From: Apoda limacodes
Lineage: Eukaryota; Arthropoda; Insecta; Lepidoptera; Limacodidae
Direction: 5' to 3'
DNA: 64,000 nt
Assembly: GCA_946406115.1 (NCBI GenBank)
Contig: OX291545.1
Coordinates: forward strand, 10,802,001-10,866,000
The position numbers and the translations under genes are program-made. Shown in pieces: positions 24,783-36,999 of this stretch (position 1 is its first letter; each line of letters opens with the position of its first letter). The notes below the pieces were generated by a model, which did not search any database, was not told the origin of the DNA, and saw nothing but the letters and a program-made list of their open reading frames with translations.

Positions 24783-25528
24783 TAGCCAGCTGTGAAAAAA
24801 AAAATTGTAAAAGTGTGACAGAGACGAGGCACCTATGGTATCTTGTTTTTAATTGTTTTAATAAACATAAACATACAAAATGGCGCACCTTATTAGAACG
24901 ATCGAACTTGGTATTATATTTGCTTGTCAAGTGTATAGTATTTTTTGTCTAAGAGTTGCAGCACATTAGCTTTGTCTTGTTCTATTTAACGACTGATCAA
25001 AAGGGTCCTTCATAAGGATCTTTTTTTTTTTAAAAGAACATAAGTATCCTGAATGAAAAAAGGATAAAAGTTAATTTATTAAACTTAGACTACAAACTCT
25101 GATCAGCGTGCGTGACTTTGTAACTTCAACTGTGATCATTTTAAAGTCCATTCCTTCTATTGTGGCGCGCGTAGGTATTGAATGGTGCACATTTACACGC
25201 ACGGCATTAGGAATCTGGCAATCGGAGTTAGAAAATCACCCCGCTGGATAGGTATCGCTCTCCAATATTTCGACCCCGACAAGGAATTTTGGTACAATTT
25301 GTGACATATGATAGATCAAATAAAATAATAAGAAACCAATAGGAAAACAAATAGATTATATTTATTCTTACATATTCTTTAACATGGAAATCTCAGATGT
25401 CCCACTGTGACTTCATCAAAATTTAATAGAATACCTATATACTTTGCATTTTTCTAAAAAGATAATATTTTATGTACAAATAGATACAATTGAAGTATAA
25501 TGGATAACATGTTTATTATAAATACATC
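24783..25528. other. Spacer downstream of the FAM210-like gene
   Basis: No coding frame is credible here. The 3' UTR of the minus-strand FAM210-like gene should occupy its right part; TTTATT words (AATAAA on the minus strand) occur at 25363 and 25516. Confidence 0.4.
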
Positions 25529-28500
25529 TTACATTTTTTTCATTTTACTTCTTATGCTATCCATCTCTGACTTATACCGTTTCATTCCTTCCATGACATT
25601 AGTGCGTTTTTCTTTCATTTGATTTTGACTCTCTACTAAACGATCTTGCAAGTTTTCCTTTTTCTCTTGTATTATTTCTTTGATTCGCTCCTTGGATGGT
25701 ACTGGTTTGATCCATCCCAATATTGTAAATTTTTTAATAGCATATGTTGTACCACCTTAAATTAAGAAAAGCATTAGAATGTAGGATGTTATAACGTAAA
25801 ATTTGGACTGCCCTCAGTTGGGAGTTACTTCCCCTGCTAAACTAAGCTCGTTCAGTGGAGCGACCACGCGCCCGAATTTAGATAGTAGAGCAAGGCCTCT
25901 GCCGCAGTAGCAGTAGATATTTAAATTTTTCGACCCCGCAGTCTTACTTAAGATGTGGGAAAACCATTGGACTTTTAAACGAGCTGCGCTTTTAAACGGA
26001 ATTGTGCCTTACGTTAACGAAAGAGTAATCAAGATTTGAAGTTTGTGTATCAGTGAAAATTCGGTACCTACCAGTACTATCTACTAGCCAAGTCGAGCAA
26101 AAAAGCCATTCGGGCCATTTTCGAGCCCCCTGTGACCTCGGCGTGAAAAAAAGTCGTAGCCTAAATTTTCCTTGAATAGATAGATATATTTCCAAATTAC
26201 ATTAAATTTGAACCAGTAGTTTAAGAATCAGTGCAAGTCAAAGTTCCTTAATTTGTTTACCGATATTATTTTCTAGCGATCTGGATGTTGTTTCGTTAAC
26301 TTTAGAGTGTTTTAAGTAATTTTTGTGCTTGAAATTTTTAAATAAGCATATTTTAAGTAAGTAGGTAGTTAGCTGGCAACATTTTATAGTTATCATATCA
26401 ATATTACATTTTTTTATTTCTTTAATACAAAGAGTGATTTGACAAATGAATGTTGCTAGCTAACTAACAAGGTATCAATTTATGACAATATGGTTGAACA
26501 CCTGTTCCCATAGATGGATAGGTAGGTACTGAATTAACCAAGTTGGTTGACATTTGATTTCACAACTTTTTATGGCAGAAGAACTGCGTTGCGAGACTTG
26601 TGCATTTTTGTACATGTTATATTTCTGATGGGATTCTTGATTCTTGCAGAGAATATTCTTTTTTAGGGTTCCGTAGCCAAATGTCAAAAAACGTAACCCT
26701 TATAGACTCGTGATGTCTGTCTGTCCGTCCGTATGTCGCAGCCACTTTCTTCCAAAACTATAAGGACTATACTGCTGAAACTTGGTAAATAGATGTATTC
26801 TGTGAACCGCATTAAGAATTTCACATAAAAATAGAAAAAACAAAAATAGAACATTTACAATTTTTTTTTTCATCTAACCCATACGTGTGGGTATCCATAT
26901 CTATGGATAGGTCTTCAAAAATGATATTGAGGTTTCTAATATAATTTTTCTCTAAACTGCATAGTTTCCGCGAGAGACACTTCCAAAGTGTAATGTGTCC
27001 CCCCCCCCCCCGTAACTTCGAAAATAAGAGAATGGTAAAACTAAAAAAAATATATGATTTTTTGCATTACTATGCAAACTTCCACCGAAAATTGGTTTGA
27101 ACGAGATCTAGTAAGTAGTTTTTTTTAATACTACATAAATCGAAAACCGCAATTTACCTTTCATTCAATCAACTCAAGTATAAATATTTTTGTTTGTGTT
27201 GTAGATTACATAAATGGTGGTAGGCACGGAACCCTCGGTGCGCGAGTCCAACTCGCACTTAGCCGGTTTTTCTTTGTTAAAATTAATTAAGGCCCAACAT
27301 CCGTCCAGAATAATAAAAATAGGAAGGGGGCGTTTGAAATGTGGGGTGGGAAGGTTCCTAGAGAGGGGTTAGTGGTGATAAAAGTGCGTAGTCCTATTCA
27401 TACAGAACATTCAATTGCCGTCGTTTAAATTGTCGAAACGGTGCCCGACCAATAGTCCATAGTCTACGCTTGTGGGTCACTAGAAGCTAGGAACCACGTG
27501 GGGTTAAACTACAGCTAGATCGAGCCACCATTACTGGTTAGTAAATACTTTTCATTTCTTCTCATTCATTTTATTAATATATTATGTGTATTTAACTCAT
27601 TTCTATGTATTATTTATTATTAATAGTACCTTAGGAAGTTAGGTAAAAAAGAAAAAAAAATCTGCAAGGTATAATTTTTGCTTACTAATTACTTTGCTAA
27701 ATAAATTACATTATTTAGTAAATAAATACCAATAACTACTACTTTTACTGTCAAAAATCGTCAGACCTATTCTGTATTAATTAATCTCATTTGAATTTGT
27801 TCTTTGACTCCCTGTACATTTGTCGTATCCAAGGTTTGCAAGAGCAAAAGCCAAATAAATAACTTTTTTTTAATTATTATTTTACTTATTCTGTGTGTGT
27901 ACAACTACACTAAAAAAAACTCTTTTTTTGAAATGTTTATAGGTATCAACCCTATACAATTAAAAAAATATGAAATATTTCAGAACTTCCATAAATCCTA
28001 ATATCTCATAAAAATATAGCTTTCGAGTTGTTAAAATCGAAATGGAAATTTGTAAATCTCGGGATCCCAAACGCTCACTGCCACACTGCATTTATTATTC
28101 TTTTTTGAGCATTTTTTATTATTATTATTAATTACCAACAGTGACGGCATATCTCAGGGGTGCGGCTATTTTGTAAAGTGCAAATGCAAGAGCGAAATAT
28201 CCAGCGCTGGAGTCTCTTAACGGGGCCACTAAACCATCACTTACACCCATTGATTGCAGCAAGCTTACTACGTCGACTCCACTGGAATATACAAAAACCA
28301 ATTGTATTATATATAATCGTTATTACATATACATTAATGGCAACTGTTATAGAACAATTTAGCAAATCGTCCACAAGCAGCATACACTTTATGCTGGCAC
28401 TTCACTTGACTATTTGTGTTTGGGTATTTGGCAAAAAAGTGCCATGTGTAGATGGTATACTTGACAAAACATTGGCTTTATTTGCCTATTTAACCAATAG

Positions 28501-31500
28501 GACCAATAACAAACACGCGTTACCGTACCGCTGTCGGTTATTCCGCAAGCATCAAAGGAGCCAAATAGACAAATACACAACTACTGCAACTACACATTGG
28601 CCGTATTTACAAGAGCGCGCCTAGTACGTACTGTGCTGTGCTGTACTGACTAGTATGGATGTCTTTTCTTTGTTTTTAAGCTACGCTATTTTACACGTTT
28701 TATCATGAATTGGGATAACGCAACAGTTCTTAAGTTTTTAGAACTTTATTAAATAAATTCGTGCATATGGGATCATCAGAATAATCATAAAAGCCCGCTG
28801 AAAGTGCCAATTTGGCAGACATGTATGCGATCGTATTCTTCACTAATATCAAAATATTTGCTTTTCGGCTCCATGGTCATAATGTCGTTTATTGTATATT
28901 GGCGTTTTTTCAAATATTTGCCGAATTTAGTGAATACAAATACGCAAACACAAAAAGCCAAATGAAGTGCAGGCATTAAACTAACAATACATTGCATCTC
29001 AAAAGGGCCGTTCAAGTTTTACGTATGCAAAATTTTAGTAATTTATATCAACGCTTTTATGTCAAGCAAAGCTTACCTTTGCTGTACTGTAAGCATTGTT
29101 ATATTTTTTACAAAATGTGTTTAAGATTTTTTAAACCATTAAGGTGTCATTACGTGCAGGTAATTCGGGTGTTAGGATCTTAGTTACACGATAAAAAAAA
29201 GGTTTAATTAAGTAAGACATGTTTCTTTACTAAAATGTCATATTTTAATAAATCATCATAATTTTGTAAATCCTATACAATTATATTTGTTTTTATTCTG
29301 TTGAGTACTCCAAGTTTTTTTTAACGCGAGCTTGAATAAGCTAAGCTAAATAAGATTCTGTATTGTGATTCATTAGCAACCATCATAGGTTATTAAGTAA
29401 GCAAAGAAAACAGCAATTTGAATTTTCGTTTTGCTTTCGAGCATAGCCAAATAATTATTAATAAATAGTATTATACGTTTATATCAGAATCTAAAATAGA
29501 GCTATGGCCAATATCTAATGACTGATTTGGATTACGTCTTCTATACATATTATAAAACTCAACGTCTCTCTGTCTGTCTGCCCGTTCATGTTCTTTCTAC
29601 AGAAGAACCACTTATCTAATTTACATGTTTTTTTTTTAATTCATAGCCAGCCATGTTATTTGGTTAGGTTATAAGATATATTTTGTTTTATAGTAACGTA
29701 CGAATTAAGCAATAATGACAATGGTGTCAATAACAATGGGGTCGAGTCTGGTGGTATACACCAGCAGTGGTGCTAAATCTGTGTGCTTCTGATTTATGTC
29801 CTGTACTAATGCGTCTCTTCGCCCTTTCCTAACACGTAGGACGGATACCTAAAAAGAGCGATAGATCAGATCCCGCAAATGACGGATCCAAGATGAAGTG
29901 AAGCGTGTCCCACAATTTGAGAACTTGCTTCTTACTTCAAGAGCATTGGAATCCTTGGTTTTGACATCTTTAGGGACATTCAGTTCTGAGATCATTTGAA
30001 AAACAAGGTGAAGCTAGCGTCCGAAAAACTTGGTGTACTCAGCAGGGCTAAGCCCTACTTCACCTTGTGGGAATGGTTAATGCTTTATAAGTCGCAAGTT
30101 TGGTTCCACACGGAGTACAATCTTTGGGCGGGTGCGCCCGGATACAAGCTTGGCGTTTTTGACTCGGTTCGGTTCTACTTTCTAACATAGCGCCTTTTGC
30201 CATCGGCAGGATATTCATCCTCACGCTTTAGAACCTAAATGATTTGATTGTCAAGTGCGGATTTACAGGAACTTCCGAAACGACGAGCGAAAGTTGAGGA
30301 ATGATCTTCTTGCCAAGGTTTTCTCTTGGGACTACAATATGGGTTCTTTCAAAAAGGAGCGATTATTTTTGAAAGTGTTCATAGGCTACAGAGACCGCTT
30401 AACAGGCGAACTATAAGCTTGTTTGCCACCTCAGTGGTAAAAAAAAAAACTAGGATGTTTACTTACTTATTAAGCGGTTTCTTATTATTTTATCAAAATA
30501 ATTTGCCCTAGCTTCTAAAACTAATAAAATAGTGCTCAATAATTATAATGATTTCATACTGTTATATGGTACATCATAAATTCGAAGACTCAATCATTAT
30601 TTTTGCAAAAAAATATTTTAAGAAAATTCTACTGACATAATCACTATTTAAACCCCCCCTGTCCCTCAGGTCAGCAAAAAAAAAAAGCAAAGTAAAGACC
30701 CCCTATCCCCCGTTGGTGCTTAAGTAATACTTGAACAGCCCCAAAATGATACAAAGTAACTGTATCACTATTCACCTAGCACACACCAAACTCAGTGCAA
30801 CTTTTTAGATGTCATGTATTTTTGTTCTTATATTGCCCTACACACCTACAGTTTACAATATTTCATTAAAAAATCACATAATATGATTCATGTATTACAG
30901 TAAAAGCTCCTTATTTGTAGAGGATAAGTTCCATATACACACAATCACAAATTTGATTATTTACATTAAAAACTCCTCCTTATTTATCTCCAAATACTGA
31001 AATCGTGAATAAGGAGCTTTGACTGTATTAACTTAAGATATATGTTATGGTAATAAGTTATGGTCCTGATGAAGTATTCAAAATTAATTCATAATTGCAC
31101 TGGTGTTATTAACAAAGTTATTAAATGATATATAATAACTCAGTTAGTCATTTATATATTGCTATTTTCATCATTTTATACTCTAACAAAATACAAAACT
31201 AAAAATAAATGTTTCAAACATTAATAAATATATATATTAAATTTAGATAACATTTGTTACCGATATTTGCTACTATATTGGTCACCTCAATATAGGAATT
31301 TGCACAATACTAGTTTTTTAATTTATTTATAAAATTATAAAGTTGTTATACATTATGCATTTAAAGGTACAGGTTGAATTAAATTTAACTTTGTAGTTTA
31401 TAAAATATGCCATAATATGTCAGGTGGACAGGTGTAAATGAAAAAAAAATTGTATCTAGGGGTATATTCTAAATCGCAAAGTAGGAGTGAAAAAAGTGCT

Positions 31501-32799
31501 TTTGGAACTTTTAATTATGGATGGTACAGGTAATTATACAACTGTCAAGTGGAATTATTTATACTGCTATAGATACAGTTCACAATTTAGTGTAAGGTCA
31601 ACTATCAAACACTTGTTCGGAAACAGTTATAAAATCTATTTTACCAGGTGATAATCACACAGAAGAGAGTAAACATGAATTGAATGGTAGTCTAAGTGAT
31701 TTGTTAAATTATATTTGTAACTACTAATTCAATTTGTAATATAATTATTTGATCTGGTCTACATTAAGTTTTGTGCAAAGACCAGCATATTGCCAATCAC
31801 TGTACTGATGTCCTTTTTATGCCAATTGAGAGTGCTGACGGACTGACTGAGTTTTTCTGCAGGTCACAATTCTAAACAAATGACCGGACTTAGGAAATTT
31901 TCACAAATTTTTGTTTTTTTGGTTACGGTTATAAATGGGGGCACTGAAAAAAAAAATTTTTTTTTTCGTCATTTTCATGAAGCTTTGGGACTTTTTTCTG
32001 CGACCCCTCCCCGAACCCCTAGGGTTTTTTCGATTAGTTTTCCATTTATAGCACCTCAGGGAAGGATCACAGAAACAATGGCTCACACAAACGTTGCTGC
32101 CAACGATGTACTCTATCGATTTCCATCATCAAAATATATTCTTATGGGGACACCATAAATTTTCATACAAAATTTCAGAAAAAAATTCCAGAATCGTTTC
32201 AAGTTTATCTTGAAATTTTTCTAAGCGCCCCCTTTTGTACACCCCAACCGGTGCATTGTTGTGCAATTAAATTAACTTGATTTATGGCTACAGGGCAGAG
32301 GACAAAGAATAGTTTTATCCCAATCAAGAGTTCCCATAGGTATTCTATAGTCTACCTGCGGGTGGGATCGCGAAGCTCATCTAGTTCAATGAATTATGAT
32401 ATCTTACCTTCGAACAGCGTAATAAAAACTACCAAACCATACTGCAGATGTAGCCAAATGAACAGGAACCAAGACATACCAATAGTCCCTATACATCTGC
32501 TTAAATCTTTGCAAAAGCCCTAGTTTCTTTTGCTCAGGTTCAGGATCTAGTGGTACTTTTTCTGGATGTTTGTTGCCATGTGTTGAGCATTGCCTATAAG
32601 TCAGTGGTACATATTCTATACGGTTGACCCGTGTCACGGATCCATATATACTATTATTGTGACCAATTCCATTTGATAAAAATTTTAAACAGTGGTTTCT
32701 CTCAATACCCCTTGCCGGTTTGGTTATAATAACGCTTATATTGCGACAACTCCTAAGAAAGACCTTCGATGATAAAGCCATCCTGTTGATTGGCTCCAA
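25529..32799 (-). CDS. FAM210-like mitochondrial protein with DUF1279 (three exons, 254 aa)
   Basis: The coding exons on the minus strand are 32799-32408, 28281-28136 and 25755-25529. All junctions are GT-AG, the phases match and the sum is 255 codons with stop. The first 100 residues are basic and rich in Ser/Arg/Ile, with Met at 1 and 7, fitting a mitochondrial presequence. The DUF1279 domain then reads RFKQMYRDYWYVLVPVHLAT, SAVWFGSFYYAVRSGVDVVS across the first junction, and ALYKIAAPLRYAVTVGGTT across the second. The membrane segment is in the VLVPVHLATSAVWFGSFYYA part. The last 55 residues form a charged coiled coil (KERIKEIIQEKK through MKKM), as in FAM210A. FAM210 proteins act at the mitochondrial inner membrane and affect mitochondrial translation in mammals (family knowledge). 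Intron 1 (about 4.1 kb) carries a CR1-like fragment and a MITE; intron 2 (about 2.4 kb) carries a dispersed repeat. Confidence 0.92.
26664..27272 (+). repeat. Dispersed repeat of about 600 bp in intron 2 of the FAM210-like gene
   Basis: It begins AGGGTTCCGTAGCCAAATGT and passes through GTCTGTCTGTCCGTCCGTAT. It ends GGCACGGAACCCTCGGTGCG, CGAGTCCAACTCGCACTTAG, CCGGTTTTT. I recall this arrangement as very common in lepidopteran genomes, but I cannot name the family. A poly-C run (26999-27011) lies inside. It has no coding capacity. Confidence 0.6.
28290..29780. other. FAM210-like intron 1, right part, without recognised element
   Basis: The frame 28160-28624 on the plus strand is mostly the antisense of exon 2 plus intron and has no independent support. 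The rest is AT-rich. A GTCTGTCTGCCCGTTC word at 29567-29584 suggests another old copy of the dispersed repeat seen at 26664. Confidence 0.4.
29780..30445 (+). pseudogene. CR1-like non-LTR fragment
   Basis: Broken frames read KVKLASEKLGVLSRAKPYFT, LMLYKSQVWFHTEYNLWAGA, then near 30200-30300 a Leu/Arg-rich C-terminal part, and a tail CTATAAGCTTGTTTGCCACC, TCAGTGGTAAAAAAAAAA. This is the C-terminal part of ORF2 plus the 3' end of the family seen at 20590-23520. Interestingly it retains the segment that the 20590 copy lacks. It lies antisense in intron 1 of the FAM210-like gene. Confidence 0.75.
30896..31027. mobile_element. MITE, 132 bp, with about 20-bp terminal inverted repeats
   Basis: TACAGTAAAAGCTCCTTATT at the left pairs with AATAAGGAGCTTTGACTGTA at the right, with one mismatch. 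Both ends show TA, which would fit a Tc1/mariner-type TA target duplication. It is non-coding. Confidence 0.75.
31878..32245. repeat. Dispersed repeat with weak terminal inverted repeats
   Basis: The left end, ATGACCGGACTTAGGAAATT, TTCAC, recurs at 62290-62315. Near the right end, TTGAAATTTTTCTAAG is the approximate complement of CTTAGGAAATTTTCA, and GCGCCCCCTTTTG is repeated in reverse before 62290. The open frame 31880-32158 (92 residues) has no recognisable motif and is probably chance. Confidence 0.45.
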
Positions 32800-33050
32800 T
32801 AAAGGTTAATTCGATCAGTGGTACTAATTGCCCATTGTACACTTGTATAAAAATAGTAAATAAATAACCAATCATAGAGGAAACAAATACTGTAACCAAT
32901 GACCTTTCACATGAGTGTTTTTATTATAGGTTAACCGTATCACAGATAATAGTATATGTCCAGGGACTGATGGGAATCAGCCAAAGCCGCGGCGAGGTCA
33001 TTGTGTACTCGTCCTCCGTAGCTCCGTAAATAGGTACTAGAGTGGCGTTT
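32800..33050. other. Upstream region of the FAM210-like gene
   Basis: This 250-bp stretch between the first coding exon and the poly-A tail of the jockey-like element should hold the promoter and 5' UTR on the minus strand. I see no clear TATA box. The retroelement therefore inserted within about 250 bp of the start codon. Confidence 0.4.
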
Positions 33051-33170
33051 TGTTGTTTTTTTTTTTTTTTGCTGAGCTGACTATGCAGTTAGCTGTTGCA
33101 GCCATTACTGCTTCACCGGACTTTTGGGGCGAGACTCTGAAGGAGCCTCAGCCCATATAGCGCCAAACGC

Positions 33171-33890
33171 TCAAGGGCTCCCCGCGGGGGAAGCCTCGGC
33201 TTGGGTTGTCGCTCTCGGGGGCGTCTCTTCGACCGGCGTGAGTCTCGAACCCGAAGGTGAGTCACCGCCAGGAGGGGAGTTCCCCGTTACGCGGGTACGA
33301 TTGCGATTGAGTGGGGGCGAGAAGCGCCCCGGCACTCTTTGATACCTAGTGTATCCTTGTGGGCGCCGACGAACCCGGGGACGTCGGCGTCGTGTTTGGA
33401 GGGAGGCCCTATTCGGGGAGGTCGTAGAGACTAATCTCGCTATCCGGACAGCGAGATCGTCATCTGGGGACGTTAGTACGTGCCGAGGCCGCCTAACAAT
33501 AGTTTTACGACCGTGACCGGGTCGATCGGGGGGACGATACGTTGTGGATTGCACAATTAAACGATTCGGGTGATTTTGCGTACGCTCGAAAAAGCGGACT
33601 GCCAAGTCTTTAAAGTATTGGGGAATCGTGGGAAGTTCGAAGTCTCTGTGTAGGTCCGCGTTGCGAACGTAACAAGAGGCTCCAGAGGCCGCTCTGAGAA
33701 AGCGGTTTTGGAGGGTCTGGAGTTTGTGGAGATTGCGCTTGGACAGCGCAAAGACTACGCTAGCATAAGCTAGTATGGGGCGGATACAAGTTGTGTAAAG
33801 ATTTAGCTTATTTCTAAGCGACATCTTACTATACTTGCCTATCATGGGATAGAGACGGCCGAGGACAAAAGCGGCGGCGATGCTTGCAAT
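33171..33890 (-). pseudogene. C-terminal part of jockey-like ORF2
   Basis: IAAAFVLGRLYPMIGK, NLYTTCIRPILAYASVVFAL, KLQTLQNRFLRAASGA and FELPTIPQYFKDLAVRFFER are the standard post-RT segments of jockey-type ORF2. A basic Arg-rich tail follows. The RT palm upstream is absent. Confidence 0.8.
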
Positions 33891-34328
33891 TTAGGTCGCC
33901 GGCAAGAATGACGGCGTCGCCTAAACTTAAGAGCGACTGAAGGTCGCTCTCGAGCAAGTCTTTTAGGGGAGAGAGATAAACCGATGCAATGATGATCGGC
34001 TGATGGCCGGTCATCGCTAGGCGGCAGACGGATGCTTCTAAATTCGTAAGCGGTGGAGGATCGATAGGGGAGCAATGCAGGGAGCGCCTGTAATAGATGA
34101 GAGTGCCTCCGAGATTGGAGGCAGTTCTATCATTACGGACGGTGCGATAGTTCGCGATCGAAGGGGTACGGACAGCGGGCTTTAGGAACGTTTCCTGGAT
34201 GAGGAAGACGTCCGGTTTTTGGGACGAGAGGAATTGCGATAATTCCTCTCTTTAGTTGCGGAGACCGTTGGCGTTAAAATAGCCTATGGAGACGGACCGG
34301 GGTTTTTCGCGCGCGGTTGTGCAATCCA
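33890..34328 (-). pseudogene. N-terminal endonuclease part of jockey-like ORF2
   Basis: From ATG at 34328 the frame reads MDCTTAREKPRSVSIGYFNA, NGLRN, a stop, then ELSQFLSSQKPDVFLIQETF (the QET metal-binding motif), NDRTASNLGGTLIYYRRS, IIIASVYLSP and AVILAGDLNCKH (the GD-N motif). The domain's second half is deleted. One in-frame stop (TAA near 34255) further inactivates it. Confidence 0.75.
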
Positions 34329-34342
34329 TTTTGGTTTTAAGG

Positions 34343-36062
34343 TTTTGGAGTTACCCTGCGCAGGGTGGCGAAGAAATCGCGATGCTTAGCCATGAAGCTG
34401 AGCATTTGAGTGAAATCGGTGATCTGTACGTATTCGGCGTACACGATCTCGAAATTGGCCGCGTCGAAGGCCCAAGAAATCTCGGCGAGAATGCCGAGGT
34501 GCTGCTACTGCTCGGCCGTGTGAACGGCGTTGCAGGGCAGTGCGAAAGAGGGGCGCGGGGGGGCAAGGCGCGTATGCGCGAGAGGTGCGGGAGCACTTCT
34601 CATAGGCGCTGGACGCGGAATGTCCCGAGACATGAGAGAGGCGGGGTAGGGAGACGGGCCCGGGGAGAGTAGACAAAAGTTTGTCTGTCTCCTTCGATTT
34701 GGACGTGACGACTAGCGCTGGAGGACGGCTCCAGGCGTTGACAGCGGGGAGGGGTGCAGGCACGAGCGGAGCCTGTTGGCGGGGGGCGGGGGGACGCGAT
34801 TTACCCTGTTTGGGTTTACTCGAGCTCTGTTTGGGAGCTTTGGGGCACCCGCGGTAATTCGCTGGGTGGCCTTCGCTCCCACAGAGTACGCAAGCGACCG
34901 GGTCGGATGCGTTAGAGCGATCGCGATCACAGTCCGGAGTGGCGTGATCGCGTAAACATTTGACGCAGCGCGGTCTGCGTCTGCAGTTGCGCTGCGCGTG
35001 GCCATATAGCTGGCATCGGTGGCATTGACTCGGGTTCGACCGCTTGTGCGGAGTCTCGACCCTGATGCCTTTGAGGCTGCAAACATCTTTAATATTAAAG
35101 ATGGCTTTGCCTTCTTTTGTCAGGTCTAGTACTACGAGCACCATGTCGTAGCACTCTGACTTATTTCGGCCATTGTACATACGATGTACTTCCCGTACGG
35201 GGAGGCCTTGGACGATTAAGTCGTCCTGGACAGTCTTGGTGGAGAATTCCCTAGGGACTCCCCTTATGACTGCCCTTAAAACGCGTTCCTCGGCCAATGA
35301 GTACGTGTGGTACTCATATTTTTGAGCCGTGAGGAAGGCCGTCAGATTTCGGAAATCTGACGGTGTCGGGACCTGCACTTTGATGCCGCGCTCGGCATCA
35401 TTGCGGGCGTGCGTATAATTGATACGCTTGGCCTTCATAGCGTTAGCAATGTTCGGCCAGGCCCCTTTGTCTTTGATGACGATGGGCGGCGGAGTTTTTC
35501 CCTTCCGTCCCGAAGTAGGACAGTCGGACTGCGAAGAGGTGGCGGCGGGGGGGGTTGTGTCCATGGCGGCTAGCTCAGGGCTGGCCGCCGAGGTGGACGG
35601 GGACGGGGACGCGGAAGCGCTAGGCGCTTTGAGGCGCTTAGCCTCGGAATCGGAGGGAGGAGGAGTAGAAGACTCCAGAGCGGATGCCGCCGAAGCCTTT
35701 TTAGACTTGGCGGACTTCTTCCGCTTTTTACCCTTTTTGGTTCCCAGGCCAACCACTTTGAAGCCTTCGTCGTCCTCGGACAACGCCGACTCAGCGGACA
35801 TTACGGCTGCTGGAGACCGGGGTGCGGTTTCGGAGGTTGCGGGGGGCGGGGTAGCGAGAGACCGAGAAAGGGTCTCATCGGCTACCGGAGTGGGGGGGCG
35901 ATTGGGCACAGGGGCCCGAAGAGCGCGGCGAGCGAGACGCGGGTCGCGATTGCGGGGTTCGCGGGGTTCGCGGGAGAGAGCGCGAACGATTGCGCGAGCG
36001 AGAGCGCGGAGTCGAACGCGATGAGACGGACGGGGAGTTTTGTTGACCGACATAATGTACAT
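34343..36062 (-). pseudogene. Jockey-like Gag (ORF1) with three CCHC zinc knuckles
   Basis: The frame opens at 36062 and runs 558 codons to 34386. An Arg/Ser-rich start is followed by a basic KKGKKRKKSAKSKK patch, a Ser/Pro-rich linker, the Gag core (SLAEERVLRAVIRGVPREFS), and three knuckles: CHRCQLYGHAQRNC, CVKCLRDHATPDC and CVLCGSEGHPANYRGC. Such proteins bind element RNA. Toward the 3' end the coding phase shifts: an end typical of this family (AANFEIVYAEYVQITDFTQM, AKHRDFFATL) is found in another frame, ending near 34343 just before ORF2. So a frameshift near 34600 breaks the C-terminus. The first 13 codons are contributed by the adjoining MITE, so the true start may be the Met at codon 4 or one further in. 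Confidence 0.8.
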
Positions 36063-36197
36063 AATGCGGTAATCCTACCAAAGAGAATAAACCAAGATTT
36101 GTACTGTGTTTTACAGTTTTTTTGACTTTTTTACTTGGCAGGATTATGACATATTGAAACAGACACAACGTATTGAAACAGACAACAAAACGCACCT
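36037..36197 (-). mobile_element. Foldback MITE family A, copy 3
   Basis: On the minus strand: GGTGCGTTTTGTT, TGTCATAATCCTGCC, AATCTTGGTTTATTCTCTTT, GCATTATGTACATTATGTCG, GTCAACAAAAC. This matches the copies at 16091 and 17304 over its length. It is joined to the 5' end of the jockey-like element and supplies the ATG codons of its Gag frame. Confidence 0.8.
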
Positions 36198-36999
36198 TAA
36201 GTACGTAAAACGAGGGACAGTGTGACCAGATTTAAATTGACGATTCTGCTAGACTGGCCGGGCAAAATATGCTTAAAGCTGCTAAATACTTTATAGATAA
36301 TGCTAAAACAATATTAACCCATAAGTTACCTCGACTTTGTGTGTGTAGATAAGTATTCATACGAGTTGTACGTCATTTTATTTTCAATGTTATGGCTACT
36401 TACATTTCAAAAATAGTTAAGAACATTTTTGATGGCTTTAAATTCATCCATATCAGTCACTGACCTCTATTACTACCCACTGGACTGTGCTGTCAAACGA
36501 TACCGAAGTCCATAGAACTAAAATTAATGATGTCCGCAAGTCGACATTACATCTGTGATATATCGATATATTATGTTTTAGAAATAGACAGTTTCTTAAC
36601 CCAACAACAACAAAAAAACTCTTTGGCGGTTTTCGGAACATTCAACAGTGTTGCCACTTACCGTAAAATGTGGCAACTTTACCATATTTTTCGACAAAAA
36701 TCTATGTACTTCTTTATCTTTTAGACGTAAGAATATAAAACTTTTGTTATACACTTATTATGCATTTGTCTTACGTGTTTTGCTGTATCTATTATACAAA
36801 ATTCATTAAATTAAGCTGTAGCCGCAAATTAAGAACATAAGTAAAATTGAAAATTTTTTGGTAACTTTACCTACGGATTGTATTTTATTATTATTACGTA
36901 TAAAATAATTTATCAGGTTGTGATGTAATGCAATTATATGTAGAATGTTTTGACTAATAAACTGTCAGTCACAAGTCAACTGTTGTCTTATTTAGACCT
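36198..36999. other. Spacer without recognised feature
   Basis: AT-rich sequence between the MITE and the Gypsy element. Short frames at 36453-36641 and 36527-36724 overlap each other on opposite strands and show no motif. Confidence 0.4.

Larger units (their letters stand above)
33052..36036 (-). mobile_element. Jockey-like non-LTR retrotransposon with large internal deletion
   Basis: Read on the minus strand it runs from gag (5' end near 36036, beside a MITE) through the start of the endonuclease, then directly into the RT C-terminal region, and ends in a poly-A tail (poly-T at 33052-33070 on the plus strand). The EN-to-RT join is near 33890: GDLNCKH is followed immediately by the IAAAFVLGRLYPMIGK block one frame away. 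Most of the endonuclease and all the RT catalytic motifs are missing. It is GC-rich, unlike the surrounding DNA. It cannot mobilise itself. Confidence 0.85.

Noticed and set aside
28160..28624. 154-codon plus-strand frame
   Set aside because: Its first part is the antisense of exon 2 of the FAM210-like gene, the rest is intron; no family resemblance.
31880..32158. 92-codon frame as a gene
   Set aside because: Low-complexity Phe/Lys runs from T and A tracts, start shared with a dispersed repeat end at 62290, no motif.
34286..36024. Long plus-strand open frames (34286-34672, 35419-36024)
   Set aside because: They are antisense to the GC-rich Gag frame of the jockey-like element and have no motif of their own; the minus-strand frame has three CCHC knuckles.
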